The position numbers and the translations under genes are program-made. From Viscum album (taxonomy: Eukaryota; Streptophyta; Magnoliopsida; Santalales; Viscaceae), in contig OY728137.1 in the NCBI GenBank assembly GCA_963277665.1, positions 1,173,686,670 to 1,173,750,669 on the forward strand: a stretch of DNA of 64,000 nt. The letters are read 5' to 3'. Shown piece after piece: positions 34,369-47,476 of this stretch. Position 1 is the first letter of the stretch; every line of letters starts with the position of its first letter. The notes under the pieces are model-generated. The model was not told the origin of the DNA. It saw nothing but the letters and a program-made list of their open reading frames with translations, and did not search any database.

Positions 34369-35162
34369 TTGGTTGATGGAATAGGATTACAAAACTAAAT
34401 TTTAAGAAGAATTCGTACATAAAGGGATAGAAAATGAAATAATAATAAAATTTTCTTGATATATAATGGGTTTAATTTATATGACATATATATTAAATCA
34501 ATGTGACTATTACATAATCCCTAAAAAATAATAAGTGTGAGATTCCTTCTAAAGAGTTAGTTTTCAAGACAATGATCATTCCACATGATTGACCCTAAAA
34601 ATTAGGATCCCATGAATTATATTGTGTATGGAATGAAATTAATAAGGTGGAGCTATTAGTTAGGTTTCTTGTTGTTGTCATTTTCTTGGGAAACAATAAC
34701 TGGGAAACCCTAACTACTTGGATAACAGTTGAACAGATTCAAGTTAATCTATACAATGGTTTTGGATAAAGAGTTTATCTAATCAACTATTAGAAAATAA
34801 TATATGATATTATTGAAAAAGTTGTTGTCTAGAAGATATAGTCATGGATTATTTACCTACCCTAACTATTGTGAGTCATGATTAAATATAGATATTAGAT
34901 TAATAAATAGATATAATGCATGAGGTTATAAATTACAGTGGGAGTACATTTATTAAATGTTTTTGGTGAAAAGATATAATACATGATACTCACCCATACA
35001 TATGTATCTGTTATTGGTTATGACTTAGTTCATAAGTTTTTAATCGATATCATTCATAAGTATGTTCTATAAAATAGTTAAATATTGGTATCTAATGTTA
35101 ATAATTTTCCTTAAAGTTATGAATTTAGATAATTTGAATGTGAATATTATGCAGGTCAATTC

Positions 35163-35453
35163 ACCAACTTGGACTCATGGGTATTGGATACAAGTTTTGT
35201 GTAAAACATTTGTTCTAACACACATAATATTAGAGATACCATGTAATTGAAAATGGAAGAAGTATATATTTATGTTGGTAATGGTGTAAGAGTTGTTGAA
35301 TTTGAGGACAAAACTTATGATCTAACTTTTCCAAGTGGATTAATAATAGAGTTGGAAAATTTTTATTATATTCCCTTCATAAATAGAATTTTGATTTATT
35401 TATCTCTTTTATATAAGAAGGTATTCCCATTAAATATAAATAATAAGAGTTAA
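35163..35453 (+). pseudogene. Copia A protease end and GAG-pre-integrase domain
   Basis: One frame with stops near 35199 and 35247. VLDTS at 35181-35195 corresponds to the copia protease active site VLDTG, with the Gly lost. The open part 35247-35453 reads EVYIYVGNGVRVVEF, then TFPSGLIIELENFYYIP, which matches the GAG-pre-integrase domain of plant copia polyproteins (LRVGNGARV..SLPSGLVLELNNCYYVP). Confidence 0.82.
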
Positions 35454-36540
35454 TCAATATATATATATATATATGTATATGAATGATATGTTTTTACAGA
35501 ATTAGTAATATGATAAACTATTTATATACTCTATATATGGATAATACTATTTATAACATTCAAACTAAAAAGATTAAGATTGATTGTAATCCTACCTACC
35601 TTAGGAATTGTCGCCTTAAATATATAAATGAGTGATGCATCCAAAGACTCCATAAAGATGAATTTTTGGGACCATTCGATTATGAATCATTTAAAAAATG
35701 AAAATATTTATATTAGGAAATATGACCAAGGAACACTTTTGTGGAAAAGATGGAAGGGATTTTGGACTATTATATCTCATACATAGCAATATATAAAAAT
35801 CAATGAGTACTAAAGAAAGTTATGGTTTTAGGTACCTTATTTACTTTATTGACGACTTTAGTGGGAATGTATATTTTTTTATGATGAGACACATGTATGA
35901 AATTATAGAATTTTTTTAGAGTTTCATAACTAATTATATAATCAATTAGAAAAAAGTTTTAAGTTCACCTGATTAGATTAGGGTGGTGAATACTTTGTTT
36001 TAGAATCCATTGATCATCTCATGTATTGTAGAATTGTTTCATGACTCACTCCTTTCAGAGAAACACAATGTAATTTTTTTTCAAAGAGAATAAATCATAC
36101 TTTATTGGACATGGTTTTTTCAATGATAAGTCAATGTGGCCTTCCTATTTCTTTTTGGGGTTTTATTTGGAAACTATTGCATTTAAAATAAATTATGTTC
36201 CATCAAAAGTAGTTATAAAAACACCATATGAGATATGTTATAGGAATAATCAAATTATGTCATTTATAAATATTAAGTGATTCAAAAAATTGATACAACA
36301 TTTTACTTTTGATAATGTTGACTCTAAATATGATAAATGATTATTTATTGGTTATCCCAAGGAAACATGGGATACCTTTTCTATAATCCTACTAAACACA
36401 ATGTTTTTCTGGGTTGATTTGATGTTTTTATTAAAAAGGAATATATAATTCAAGGATTCAGTAGGAATAATGTAAAAAAGATAAGTTCAAGACCGATAAA
36501 TAGGAAGTGTTCCTAATATGGAGGTTTAATCGGTTCCATA
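35454..36540 (+). pseudogene. Copia A integrase remnant
   Basis: Spread over several frames. CIQRLHKDEFLGPFDYESF (35635-35690) is the end of the GAG-pre-integrase zinc region, and a YFIDDFSG-type segment (35840-35865) carries a catalytic Asp. KINYVPSKVVIKTPYEICY (36185-36240) and LFIGYPKETW (36340-36370) are classic copia integrase C-terminal motifs. Stops are frequent. Confidence 0.78.
35457..35474. repeat. (AT)n microsatellite
   Basis: Uninterrupted AT dinucleotides just after the GAG-pre-integrase segment. Confidence 0.8.
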
Positions 36541-37893
36541 TAGAGTTGTCGAATAAGACTCAACCCACAAAAGAATATCAAAGGTTTTGTTATATTTTTA
36601 TGAGCTCGTGAGATATAGATTTATCATAGATGATGATGATAAGGCAATGTTCATAGGATATGAACTTAATACCTACCAGGAGGATGTAGAAAGTTATGAT
36701 TTCGATAAATGGTTAAAACCTATGGAGTATAATATATACTACATGTACACTAACCAAATCTATCACATGGTAGATGCACTTAAGTGGGTGAGACCCATAG
36801 GGTTAAAGTGGTATTTTTATTTGAATAATGACATGGATGATAGGGTTTATACATATAAATAATTTATAATTTTATAATGTTACAAGAAACCTCAAGTTAT
36901 TGATTATGAAGAAACCATTTCACTTGTGGTGATGATAAATTCCATTTGGATATTTATCACCATAAAAAATTAATTTTATTATGAGATAAATGACATGGAC
37001 ATAAAAACCAATTTCTTTAATGGTAATTTAGTTGAGTACATGTATATGATATGGCCCGATGATTTTGAAGTTCCAAATTAGACAACTAAGATGTGAAAGA
37101 TGTAATAATCCATTTCTGGATTAAAGAAAGTTTCTCAGAGTCTGAATATCCAATTTGGTGATCTAATCAAATATTTTGGTTTTATAAAAGACTTGGATAA
37201 TTCATGTGAATGAAATAATATTAGTGTGACTGTTTTAGTGTTTTTGATATTGTATGTGGATGAGAAACTATTTATCAAAAATAATATCTTAACTCTTTTC
37301 TCTGTGAATATGTGGTTGGGTAAATGCTTCTTGATGAAATACATTTGTGAAAAATCCTATAAACTTCGTATTCATGATCTATAAATATAGATATAAGAGG
37401 TAGTTTGGGGTCAACCTAGACACTTTCATAGTAAAATCTATAAATCAATTTAGAATGGAGAACTCCAAGAAGGGGCCTTTAGCAATGTTATGGGGAATGA
37501 ATATTTGGAATATTTGGGATATTTTAAGGAATTTATAAAGGATGGAGAAAATTCCCTATCCATATTCCATATGTTCTATAATTTATGATATGATATGTAC
37601 TCAACCTGATTCCACTTATTCTCTATGTATAACCATTAGAAACTAATCTAGTACTGGTGAAAATCACAAGATTACTGTAAAGAATATCCTTAAGTACTTT
37701 AGAAGGACTAACTATATGTTATTTATAATTGGAGTAGAGTATGAGTTCTTTATAAAGGGTTCCCATTTTTGAGTTTAAAATCTATTATAGATGATATAAA
37801 ATGTAAATATAGTTCCATATTTTATATAAATGGACACTCTATCAGTTGGAATAGTTCTAAAAAATCCACTATAGCGAACTCGACAACATAAGT
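36541..37893 (+). pseudogene. Copia A reverse transcriptase and N-terminal RNase H
   Basis: The open part 36587-36862 contains VRPIGLKWYFYLNNDMDDRV, the start of copia RT (VRPIGCKWVFKxKxDMDG). NDMDIKTNFFNGNLVEYMYM (36985-37045) matches the RT palm. ILYVDEKLFIKNNI (37250-37290) is the catalytic YVDD motif with the second Asp changed to Glu. RNase H begins near 37480 (GPLAMLWGMNI) and is cut off at KSTIANSTT (37861-37887) by the reverse solo LTR. It resumes at 41745 and then at 50176. Confidence 0.85.
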
Positions 37894-40800
37894 TGTATAA
37901 CGACCCATACTTTACATACATTGTTATTACTTCAGAATGGAAGCATACTTATTAAAACATATAACAAAACCATTATAGAACCGTATAGGTATAGTGTCTT
38001 TAGATACTGGGAAACATAAAAAACTCGTTCATAAAGAATCTATATTGTCTCCCATTTAATTAATCATATCTAGAGTCCCTTTGGGAATATCCTACTTAAT
38101 ACCCTTCTTCCGGACCTGGGGAAATGAAAACATACAAAAGGGTGAGATCAAATGCTTAGTAAGGGTAAACAAAAGAAAATATCAATCATATCATATTCAT
38201 AAGAACATAACATTTTGAAAATCTTAACCTACAAAATAGATCATAATATCATAACATGGGATAAATCATAGCAGTGAAATGTAATACCAATAATCATAAC
38301 ATAAAAAATTAAACTTTGTGGCATACACACATAATCATAGAAAATCATTTCATATTATTCAAGAATCATTTCCAAGACTATCATAGCGGACAAAGTCCAT
38401 TTTTGAACCGAGTTCACTCCTCGTTCCAGTCCCGTATCATTGAACAAGATTAACTTGTCGTTCCAGCCATGTCTATCTCATGAGATATAAATCTTTACCC
38501 AATTAATTGGAGGGAGATATATTTCCCACCCATCACATAATGAAACCATTCTTATGTGTGCCACAAAATCATAAATCATACATCATAACATAACCCATGT
38601 AATAAAAATGGGATTCTTAAACATCATTCCATCATAAAAAAAATCCATAAAAGATAAAAGGACTTCATAAAAATAATTACATCATAACATAATCAGATAA
38701 GTGTAATAATAGGTATATAAAAATTACCCTATATTATCTTATATGGAAAATAATTTTGATAAAACACTTGAGCTCCATTCCTGAGGAAAATATCCTTTCT
38801 ACTTCAAAAACATGTTTCCTTTATTAACATGTCATACTATTTTAAACTAAAAGAAGTTAATTGAAAATATACTTGAAAACTTGTAAAGTAAGCTTCATAG
38901 AAATAATGTTTTATGAAATCATAAAAATCCATTCATATCGTATAAGTTAAAAAAACATTCTTCTCATACTTTGGTCGGAAAAGTCAAAAAGTATCTCATA
39001 CTGAAAATGAAAAAAGATTCCTTTAATATCTTTTACTAAAAATTCACCAATAGTTAAAATTTGATTTAAACAATTGTATGAGGATATAAATAGTATTACA
39101 TATTGAGGAAACATGGATGTGGATGATAAATATGCCCCAATAAATTCTGAAGTATAAACAATCTCTGATAAAAAATGAGATTGTGAGATTTTCCCTTACC
39201 TTAGGTCTGATATACTTTGTACGTATCTTAACCTCTTGTATAATGATTTAAATAATGTCATTTACTTATTACAGAATCATATTCATTGTTATGATATCAT
39301 ATATTGTCATATTATTATCTTCTTATTAGTAATATTTCATTGCTACTTGTTATTCAGGTGTTCATTGCTTTATGTTCTTATACATGTTTTGTCGAATAAA
39401 TTCTTATTCCTATTTTTAGGTTATAGATAACTCATTTAAAGAATGGTATTAGTGTAATATATATAATATTTATTCATTCAATTAATTTATATAATCATTT
39501 TTCAATGAAGATCATGTATAACGAGTCACATCACATCGTGGAGACGGTAGGCCGTACGTACGCATGAGCGAGGATATCATTCTTTTTATATTAAAATAGT
39601 ATATAATTGTATGGTATATCACATATATAGAATCCTAATAATGTTATATTTATTATTTATATCATTTATACGCATTATTAGACCCATCCAAATGATGAAA
39701 TTTTTTAATAACAAACTACACCATGACGTGTCGACGGTAAGCCGTACGTACGCACGTGTGGTGACTTTTTCATTCATAGGATGGATAAAATAACTAATAT
39801 GGTTTTAAAATTTTTATAATAACGTAATATTATATGGAAGATACTGGAGTTATTATTTTAGAAAGGAAAAAATAAATAAGGAAGAAGTGGAAGAAGAAAG
39901 GAACTTGAAATAGGTGTTGAGATATTTACTTCTTCATCAGGTTCTTCCTTAGGATTTGATCAAAAGGGCTCCTTAGGTTGGCTTTCTGACTAAAATAAGC
40001 CCTCTAGGATGAAGTTAGTACAGTTTATAGGGTATTTGGGTAGGGTATGGCCGATAAAAATGGATTTTGAGGTGTGAATTAGAGAGAAGGGGGAGTTCCC
40101 TTTTATAAGAGGGGTGAGGGGCACCTTAGTAAAAACTTAAAATATTATTTTATAATAAATTCATATTCAGTTTATAATGGCTCCAAAGTGACTTATTTCG
40201 AGTCTAGGGTGGGGATGGGTCGAAATACTCTCAACCTATAGGTTTTAGACAAGTTTAGGTTACCATGTTAACCTTATCATTTAGATTTAACTCTAAGTTA
40301 AATAATTTATCTTTTACCACGTCTTCTTTTATTCTTACACTATATCGTTAATAAACTTACTATAAACTACCAATCGAACCTTAATTGGTTCATTAATGTC
40401 ATATATATTATTATATAAGTCTTTTTTTCAAAACATAGATTTTTAGGAATAGAATATCAATTAATAATTTTATATTTGTTTTAAAAACTCTTTTCTGTCA
40501 ATTTTGACACTATTTGGTATTTTGTTTTTGTTAAATTCATAATAGCATTATCACTTAGAAAGAAATTCATATAACCAACCCTAATATGTTATATTAACCT
40601 ATAAAATTAGTTTAATTCCTAAAAATTCTCAAATTACATTTATTTGGGTATTTATAATTATGTTAATATTTCATTAATAAGGTAATTACTACATCATCAT
40701 TGTGTCATAAATAAATTAAATTATTTAATTTCTAAAAATTATAAATAAAATAACATTTTGTATTAAATCTTTTTTATCTTTCTAATGAATATTTATAGTC

Positions 40801-41744
40801 GAATTTATCTTATGTATTACCCTATATTAAAATCGTTTTACTTATTAAACTTTGATTTTAACTCTTTTAATTCTTCATTGAATTAAATAATAATAAATAT
40901 CCTAATCTAATCCAAGTGGACATAAAGGGTCATATTTTATTCCTAAGGTTGTTTTTGGTTGAATTACACTTATCCAATATAATTAGGACACATTTTAGGG
41001 TAATAATAATATCATTTTTACCCTAAATTACCCTATTTACTTTAAACTGTGGTAAATAAAAGTAAAAAGTTACTATTCATAAAACATTATTTGTATCTTA
41101 TTGAACAAAATTTTCCTTAATGATATCAACCATGTCTCTTGGATTTTTTAAATTCCATTCACAGAAGCGGTAAAATTATGTTTTATGTAAATTTGAAAAT
41201 TCTCCTAGGAGGTGGGTAAAAGACGATAAAAAGTTCAATAAATTTTTTATATATCTAAAATAATTATATAATGACTCCAATAAAGTACATTGAACTTATA
41301 TAGGTATTATGTATCTATTTTTACCTAAAATAGATTTAAATAAAATAAATAATTATTTAAATAAAAATTCGGTTTTAAACAATAACTTAGTGTTTTTCAC
41401 TATTCATCAAAAATTGCAAGTTTTCAGAAAAATACCAAAAACCCACACTAAGACAATTTCTGTATTCCGAATACAAAAATGAAGTCCATTTTGAATGATA
41501 AAATTTATAAAATTTCAAAAATTGGGTATTACTATTCATAACGGCTTGTTTATATAATATTTTAATAACATATTGTTGTTTAGTGGAACCCGGTATTGCG
41601 TACAACGCAAGCTATCGAGGAAGGTTGCTCCTGTGTGTAACACAACCCAAGACAATGTTGTGTATAGTGAAATATTACTTTGGTGTTGCGTATAACATAA
41701 CACCTAAAAACAAAATATTTCTCATAAAATCTCAGGGTGTTACA
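37894..41744 (-). repeat. Reverse-strand Tekay-type solo LTR inside Copia A RNase H
   Basis: About 3.85 kb, related to 2285-5853 in reverse: it starts (minus sense) TGTAACACCCTGAG at 41744 and ends TATACA at 37894. TATA is at 40100-40107 reversed, with the flanking pyrimidine tracts, both hairpin modules and the CATGAG palindrome near 38480 present. No primer site or interior accompanies it. Flanks are TAAGT and GGTAG, which do not match; moving the right edge two bases gives TAAGT/CAGGT (3 of 5). Confidence 0.85.
39532..39763 (-). other. Two hairpin modules in the solo LTR
   Basis: 39719-39763 has arms CACCA-TG-ACGTG and CACGT-G-TGGTG, fully paired apart from the internal loop. 39532-39568 has CACAT-CGT against ACG-C-ATGAG, pairing with one mismatch and one bulge. 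Starts are 187 bp apart. The outer module is 344 bp from the TATA box. Confidence 0.6.
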
Positions 41745-41772
41745 GGTAGAGTATATCGTGTTGCCCCCCGAC
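41745..41772 (+). pseudogene. 28-bp scrap of Copia A RNase H between two insertions
   Basis: GTAGAGTATATCGTG reads V-E-Y-I-V, the expected continuation (EAEYIVAS) after the STT at which Copia A breaks off at 37887. The next sequence is the start of Copia B. It therefore appears to be Copia A coding sequence isolated between two nested elements. Confidence 0.6.
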
Positions 41773-44438
41773 TGTTATATTTTCTGTCCATGATGTGTTA
41801 ACAAATGTTTCGTAAGTTGAGGAAGATGTGGTGTTTCTTGGAGAATAATTATGGATTTATTTAATAACATTGGATGTCATTCTTGATCAATTCAACTTGA
41901 AATTATAGTGATTGTTGTACTTATCTTAAATTTGAAAGATATGTGATAAGGATGACACATTGCAAATAATAAGGGAATTCCATGAAAATATTTATGTAAG
42001 TAATGAATTTTTTTTATAATAATTAATTAATATGATAGTTCAAAAATATATTATATATTTTCATGAAAAATCCGATGTTGAGAAGTTTAGATTATGGTTT
42101 GGAATTTATTTTTCATATTTCACTTAGATATTTTCTAAGTGATTTGATATAAATTGGAATACAACATGAGCCTAAAGGACAAACTCAATCCCACACAAGG
42201 GAGAGACATCCCATAATGGATCACATGGAGGTAGAGAGGATTCATAGTCCCCATAGGTGGCACAACGGTGAGCGAGTAAGCACATAGTGTATGTAGGGTG
42301 CACATGGTGGCATGAAAGGGGGAGAGTGGGTCATCCATCCCCATATATCTATGCGATAATGTTATGAGTTATTAACCTAGTTCCTTGGATAGAAATGGTG
42401 ATGGAATGACCTTAATTATTACGTGGATATTGTCCTATTAAATATTTTATGTGGTATGCGATACTTTAAGTCATTATTCATCCATATTAACAAGATATAA
42501 ATATAAAATCATCTGTCTAATCATGCAGATCTGGGTTGTTTGATCAAGGATGGTGTCATATTCAATCTTAGATCTCAATTGAGTGATCTAGTATGATATA
42601 CTTCTTTCATTATGTGACTTTCATGATCAATAAATACCCTAATGACCAAGATTCTATGGTGATTAAATGTAATACCTCCATGAATGAAATCTTCATATTT
42701 ACTTCATGAATATGTTTTGAAGAAAATAAAACTATTGAGGATGAAGATGGAGTTTCAGGGGACTAATCATGTATCAATTATACAAGGATGAGTTCTTTCT
42801 TCTAAAAGAAGATGGATCATGAAAATATTTTCATATTCTCATGAGTGGAACCATTAGGAAGACACCAAGATTTTCAATGTATGTTTGAGAAACAACAAAA
42901 AAATTCGGTGAATTAAAAAGAGTCATGAAATGGAATAAAAATTGAAGTCTTAACACGACATAATTCTAGGAGATAAGTTGGTGTTAGGTAGTGGTGGTAT
43001 ACCTATAAATATTGAATCACGTAACTAAGGATTTATTGTTTCTTCTTGAAATAATAACTTTTAATTTTCTGAAGAAAATTAGGGCATCACGGATCCAACT
43101 ATTTCATGTATTGGAAAATTGAAAATCACCATGATTTCATTAATAATAATAAAATCAATATATTCTTGACTTGTGAACCTCACACTCAAGGGTTTATGGA
43201 TAAATTTTTCTCCAATGAAATTTTGAATTTCATAATACACTTTCACATAACCACACTTTCTTGTGTGAAGAATGGTGAGAACTCATGTGGTTTACAAGAT
43301 GGTAGTGATTACATTTGTTCATGAACATATTCCTTTAAGTGAAGGGATAATGAATTTTAATAATCACTTAAATAAAGGAATCTTGAGACCCCATGAAAAT
43401 ATCTATGTGTGTGAAGAAACAAAGAAGAAAATGAACAATGTTTTAGGAATCATCCATCAACATGCAAGAAAATGTGAAATCATAAGAAATTGTTAAGATA
43501 ACCCAACATAATATTGATTAGAACATAAAATAATGAAGGGAGAAAATATATGAGTTATGTTATCACCACTAAACATTTACTATGAATATTTACTAGAAAT
43601 TGGTGGAATTGTTTTGAAGATTAAAGAAGAGAAGAGTTTGATATTGTGTAATATTGTTATTGAATAAATTATTACGTGGCTAATTTGTGTGCCCCAATTT
43701 CAAAACTTTTAATTGAGTATGGGAATTCAACATCAGAAGGAATAATTTCACAATAAATGTTTTCCCAAGACATATTATCATTCATAGCTGATCAAAATAA
43801 TTCTTTTAAGACCACTATTTTGCAAAGGTAATTTAAGTGTACATTATTAAATGTGATTCAAAAAATATCATAGAGGAATATAAAAGGGCCATACTGTAGT
43901 GGATACATCCTTGAAGAAATGTATAATAATCTCGGTTGGATCTAAGAGTATATTAATACATTCAATTGGTGTTGGAATTAATAAGTCTTTCGGTCAGAGT
44001 CAGGAGAATAATAAGTATTGCGGTTAGATATAAGAGAAAGAGAATTATTTCAAGTGACTCTAGAGTATAAGGATAGTGTAGATTCTAGTAACACTGTGGG
44101 ATTAAGTCTAAATACATTCTTGTGTTTATTAAAGAGTTGATATATAGTGGTAATATTTATCAACCATTTTAATTAAGAAAAATATTATAGTAGAGAATCC
44201 ACATTAGGGGATATAACCAACATGGAAGGAGTGGGTCTTTTTTCTCAACCGTATAAATATCATGTGTCATTATATCTCTTATAATTTTAGTATAATAGGT
44301 GAGATTATGATACATCAATGAGTGGATTGAGAACCTTAACAAGTCCAATAGGTTTAGTTCAAAAGAAAAGAATTCATAAAAGTAAACCACTGATTCTCCT
44401 CACCCCTTTCAGTGGTAAATTCGGCCTAGGTCTCAACA
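41773..44438 (+). repeat. Copia B 5' LTR
   Basis: Starts TGTTATATTTTC and ends near CTCAACA. Landmarks shared with 47477-50175 are CACTTAGATA..TTTAAGT, CAATCCCACA, ATTCATAGTCCCCAT/ATTCCCACATGG, GGTGGCATGAAAGGGGGAGAG, GGTAGTGGTGGT.TACCTAT and CACCCC..TCAGTGGT. Open frames here (42135-42344, 43106-43324, 43272-43496, 44169-44390) carry no domain. Confidence 0.75.
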
Positions 44439-44440
44439 AG

Positions 44441-44452
44441 TGGTATTAGAGT
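44441..44452 (+). other. Copia B primer-binding site
   Basis: TGGTATTAGAGT closely matches TGGTATCAGAGC and lies two bases after the LTR end. Confidence 0.8.
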
Positions 44453-44559
44453 ATAGGTTGCCTCTAATGATCAAGAATAACTGTTATGAAGTTCATAACT
44501 CATTAAATGAGTGATCTAACTCACATGAAAAAAAGAAGTTACCTATAAGGATAATAATA

Positions 44560-46670
44560 TGAAGATTTATTAAAAGAATCGTAAGAATATAAAGAAAAGA
44601 CAGGTAAGTAATCTGAATAACAATATTATAGAAAATGGAGATACATCCCCAATAGAAGGTAATCTAAATGGTATAGTTTTCAAAAATATTCTTAACTATG
44701 ATTCTTTTGGTGATGCATGCTCAATATTTGATGACAACCTATCACTTAGTGATATTCATTTTTTATTCAATAAAAATATAAATAACATCCCCAAAGACAA
44801 GGTAAAATTAATTTTTAGCGGAATTAAGGGTCTTCATGATGAAAAATAACTTTTGGAAGAAGGGGATAATTTTATGGAATATGAATTTCGAAGAATGTTG
44901 GCATATCTTGAACTCTATAAAAACTTATGAAGAAAATAGATGAAACAATTTATCTTTACAATAAATGTTTTATTGAATCCATTAAAGAGTTGTAATTTTT
45001 TTGAGAAATATATTATTGAGATTGTGTTTGTAGAATATTTTCTTTCACTTTAAAATCTGCATAAAGTTTCTAATGTTTTCAAAGATAATCAATTAGAGGA
45101 TAAAGAAAACAATGTTAAAGGGGTTGAAAATTATTTACAAAATTAATAAAATTGAATGAAGAACAAATGAAGTAGATGATAGAGGATTGTGAAGATATTA
45201 TAAGATCATTTGAGGATGATTTTAACTCTTTCAACGTTAAGTGTTTATAGATGTGGAATTGAACAATCAGGAATAAACACAAGCTAAAACTTCCCAAATT
45301 TGTGGAAAAAGATATGATTCCACACAAGTGTGAATTGAGGATCATAGTTCCCAAAAGAGCATGAGATCATTATCTAATAAAATAGAAACATCATCGAATA
45401 ATTTATCCCATAGAATAGAATCTATCTTATTTACTAATGTTGCATTAGTTTCGGGTAAAAGTTTTAAAGAAAACACTAGGAATGTTTGGATGGTGAATGA
45501 TAATAATAAACCCACTACATCAAGGGTGGATAAGAAAAGCTAAATACAAAGATATTCTCTATGATGTTTCCATAAGAGTGGTGGTTCCACTAAAAACTTA
45601 ATGTTTCAAAATATGTGAAATCTATATAAAATACACTAGAAAAGAAGAGAAATATACTCATAAGATACTAGTAGGGTCAATATAAGTTCATACACAAATA
45701 TAAAGAATGATGGAATAACATTCCAATTCATGAAAATAATATATGGCCACAAATAAAAGGGATAAAATATAAATAAAATAGAAAAAATACGAGAACATAA
45801 AGAATATTTCACCAGTTACAACCAAGGGTAAAGGATAATCGTCAAATTCTAGTAAAATGAAGTGTATAAATAGGCAAGATATATTTAAACCCATCTGTCC
45901 TAAAAGAAAACTATTATTTCAAATAGTGTAGGTGATGAAAATAGATATAAAACTTATTCTAACAAGAATAAAAGTGATATATTCTATCCTACATAAAATG
46001 GAGAAATAAATTTGTCTATAAAATAAATCCTTCTTGAAAAAAGAAGGCTTAGTTTGAATAAGTACAACAAGAATTGTATGGAAACAATTCATAACAAGGT
46101 GAAAGATTTATGTTTAGTGGTTTTTGGTGGTGCTATGAAAGGTATGGGAACAAACCATAATCTTGTTGGTATATCATGTCATTTACAAGAAACATACATA
46201 AACCTAGGGGAATTCAAGTTGAATAAAAGGTAACTTGTTCTTATAGAAATAATGGCGTGGCAAGAAATTTATCCAAGCTTATAATTCAGAACATATTGGA
46301 ACTCTTAGAAGAAGATTGTGGTATATGTAATCAGAAGGGTCACATAATTGATAAATTCATAAAAAATACAAGTATATATTACCTATGTTGTGAAAGGGAA
46401 TAGAATTCAACAAAAAAACCTTGGTAAGTCATGTGAAAAACATGAGAAGATAGATATTGTCAAGAAATAATTCCTTTTGGTTTGTCCAAGTAAACTAAAA
46501 TTGGGCAAGAAATTGGAGGAAATAGAAAAAATTGTTAAATCTAAAGGAAATAAAGTGGATATAGAAACAGAGGGGGAAAAGTTTATTTCACACAAATTTG
46601 ATAATAATTTGACTAAGTTTGGGGTAAAATAAAGGACTAGGTTGAGAGGTAGTTCTTATCCTGAATGTTA
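44560..46670 (+). pseudogene. Copia B gag remnant
   Basis: Lysine/asparagine-rich, acidic and coiled-coil-like sequence with many stops, in the position of copia gag. The open piece 45361-45543 is Ser/Asn-rich. At 46311-46370 the frame reads EDCGICNQKGHIIDKFIKN, a CX2CX4HX4C zinc knuckle whose last Cys is Phe. It is preceded by a long spacer, as in SIRE-type gag. The protein would have coated the element RNA. Confidence 0.6.
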
Positions 46671-47463
46671 CTCATAAAGAAAAAGATAATACCTCTTTAT
46701 TCCCTATTATTTTATGTGTTTTTGAGATAATATAAAATTAATTGAACAATCATGTTTAATATATCAGATCTGGAAAACATTAAGATATTATACTTTATAT
46801 AATATACTAACTATCATGAAATTAATGAAGAAGAATAAATCCCTTGAGGGGGAGAAACCTTGAGAATAATTTTCTATTTTACTAAATTCTAATGAATCAA
46901 AAAATTCTAGACAGTTTTCACACTATAAGGTTGTGGTATTCTAATCACACTTTCTCCCATTAATCATAATTATATTAATATTATCAATTAAGGGGGAGTT
47001 CTTGGTTAAGAAAAAGATGAGACAAAGGGGAGTTATTTTTTTGCATCCAAACATTCTTATGTGTTTATTGATCAGTGTACTAGATTTTTTTTAATTGAAA
47101 AATATGATTATTGCAAAACCCATTCCTAAGAATTGAGATTCCCTGAGCATGATTTCACATTAATTTTATTTTATGGAAAATGTATCATTCTTTTTTCTAA
47201 ATTTTTCAAGAAATAATATTTTAATGGATGAAAAAATTATCTTTGAAGTATAGATTTTATAAAATCACATTTATCATTTGAATTTTATTTTCAATAAGGG
47301 GAACAATTGAGAACACATATTGAATTTTATAATGTAAAGATATATTGATAAAAAATACAAAGGGGAATACTATTTGGATTAATGGTTACATTTTTTTTCG
47401 ATGATATGTAAATATATGTTTGGTAATTTGAGTATGAAGTTGTGATTATTGGATAATTTGTTT
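46671..47463 (+). other. Copia B 3' untranslated region with repeated purine tracts
   Basis: CTTGAGGGGGAGAAAC (near 46843), TTAAGGGGGAGTTC (near 46988) and ACAAAGGGGAG (near 47022) precede the true polypurine tract. Serial GGGGGAG tracts in the 3' region are seen in SIRE-type copia elements. No domain is present. Confidence 0.6.
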
Positions 47464-47476
47464 AAAAAGTGGGAGA
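47464..47476 (+). other. Copia B polypurine tract
   Basis: AAAAAGTGGGAGA directly precedes the 3' LTR start (CTATTTAGCCC, cf. TGTTATA in the 5' LTR). Confidence 0.65.

Larger units (their letters stand above)
33121..35162 (+). other. Copia A leader and unrecognised gag region
   Basis: About 2 kb between the primer-binding site and protease. Gag should lie here but I cannot recognise it. The region holds six short near-perfect hairpins and a small GC-rich island (34085-34165). The open frame 34032-34280, which spans that island, has no domain I know. Confidence 0.4.

Noticed and set aside
36587..36862. Stand-alone 91-codon gene
   Set aside because: It is the N-terminal reverse transcriptase segment of Copia A that happens to lack stops.
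42135..44390. Short genes in 42-44 kb
   Set aside because: These frames lie in the Copia B 5' LTR, are not preserved in the 3' copy, and show no domain.
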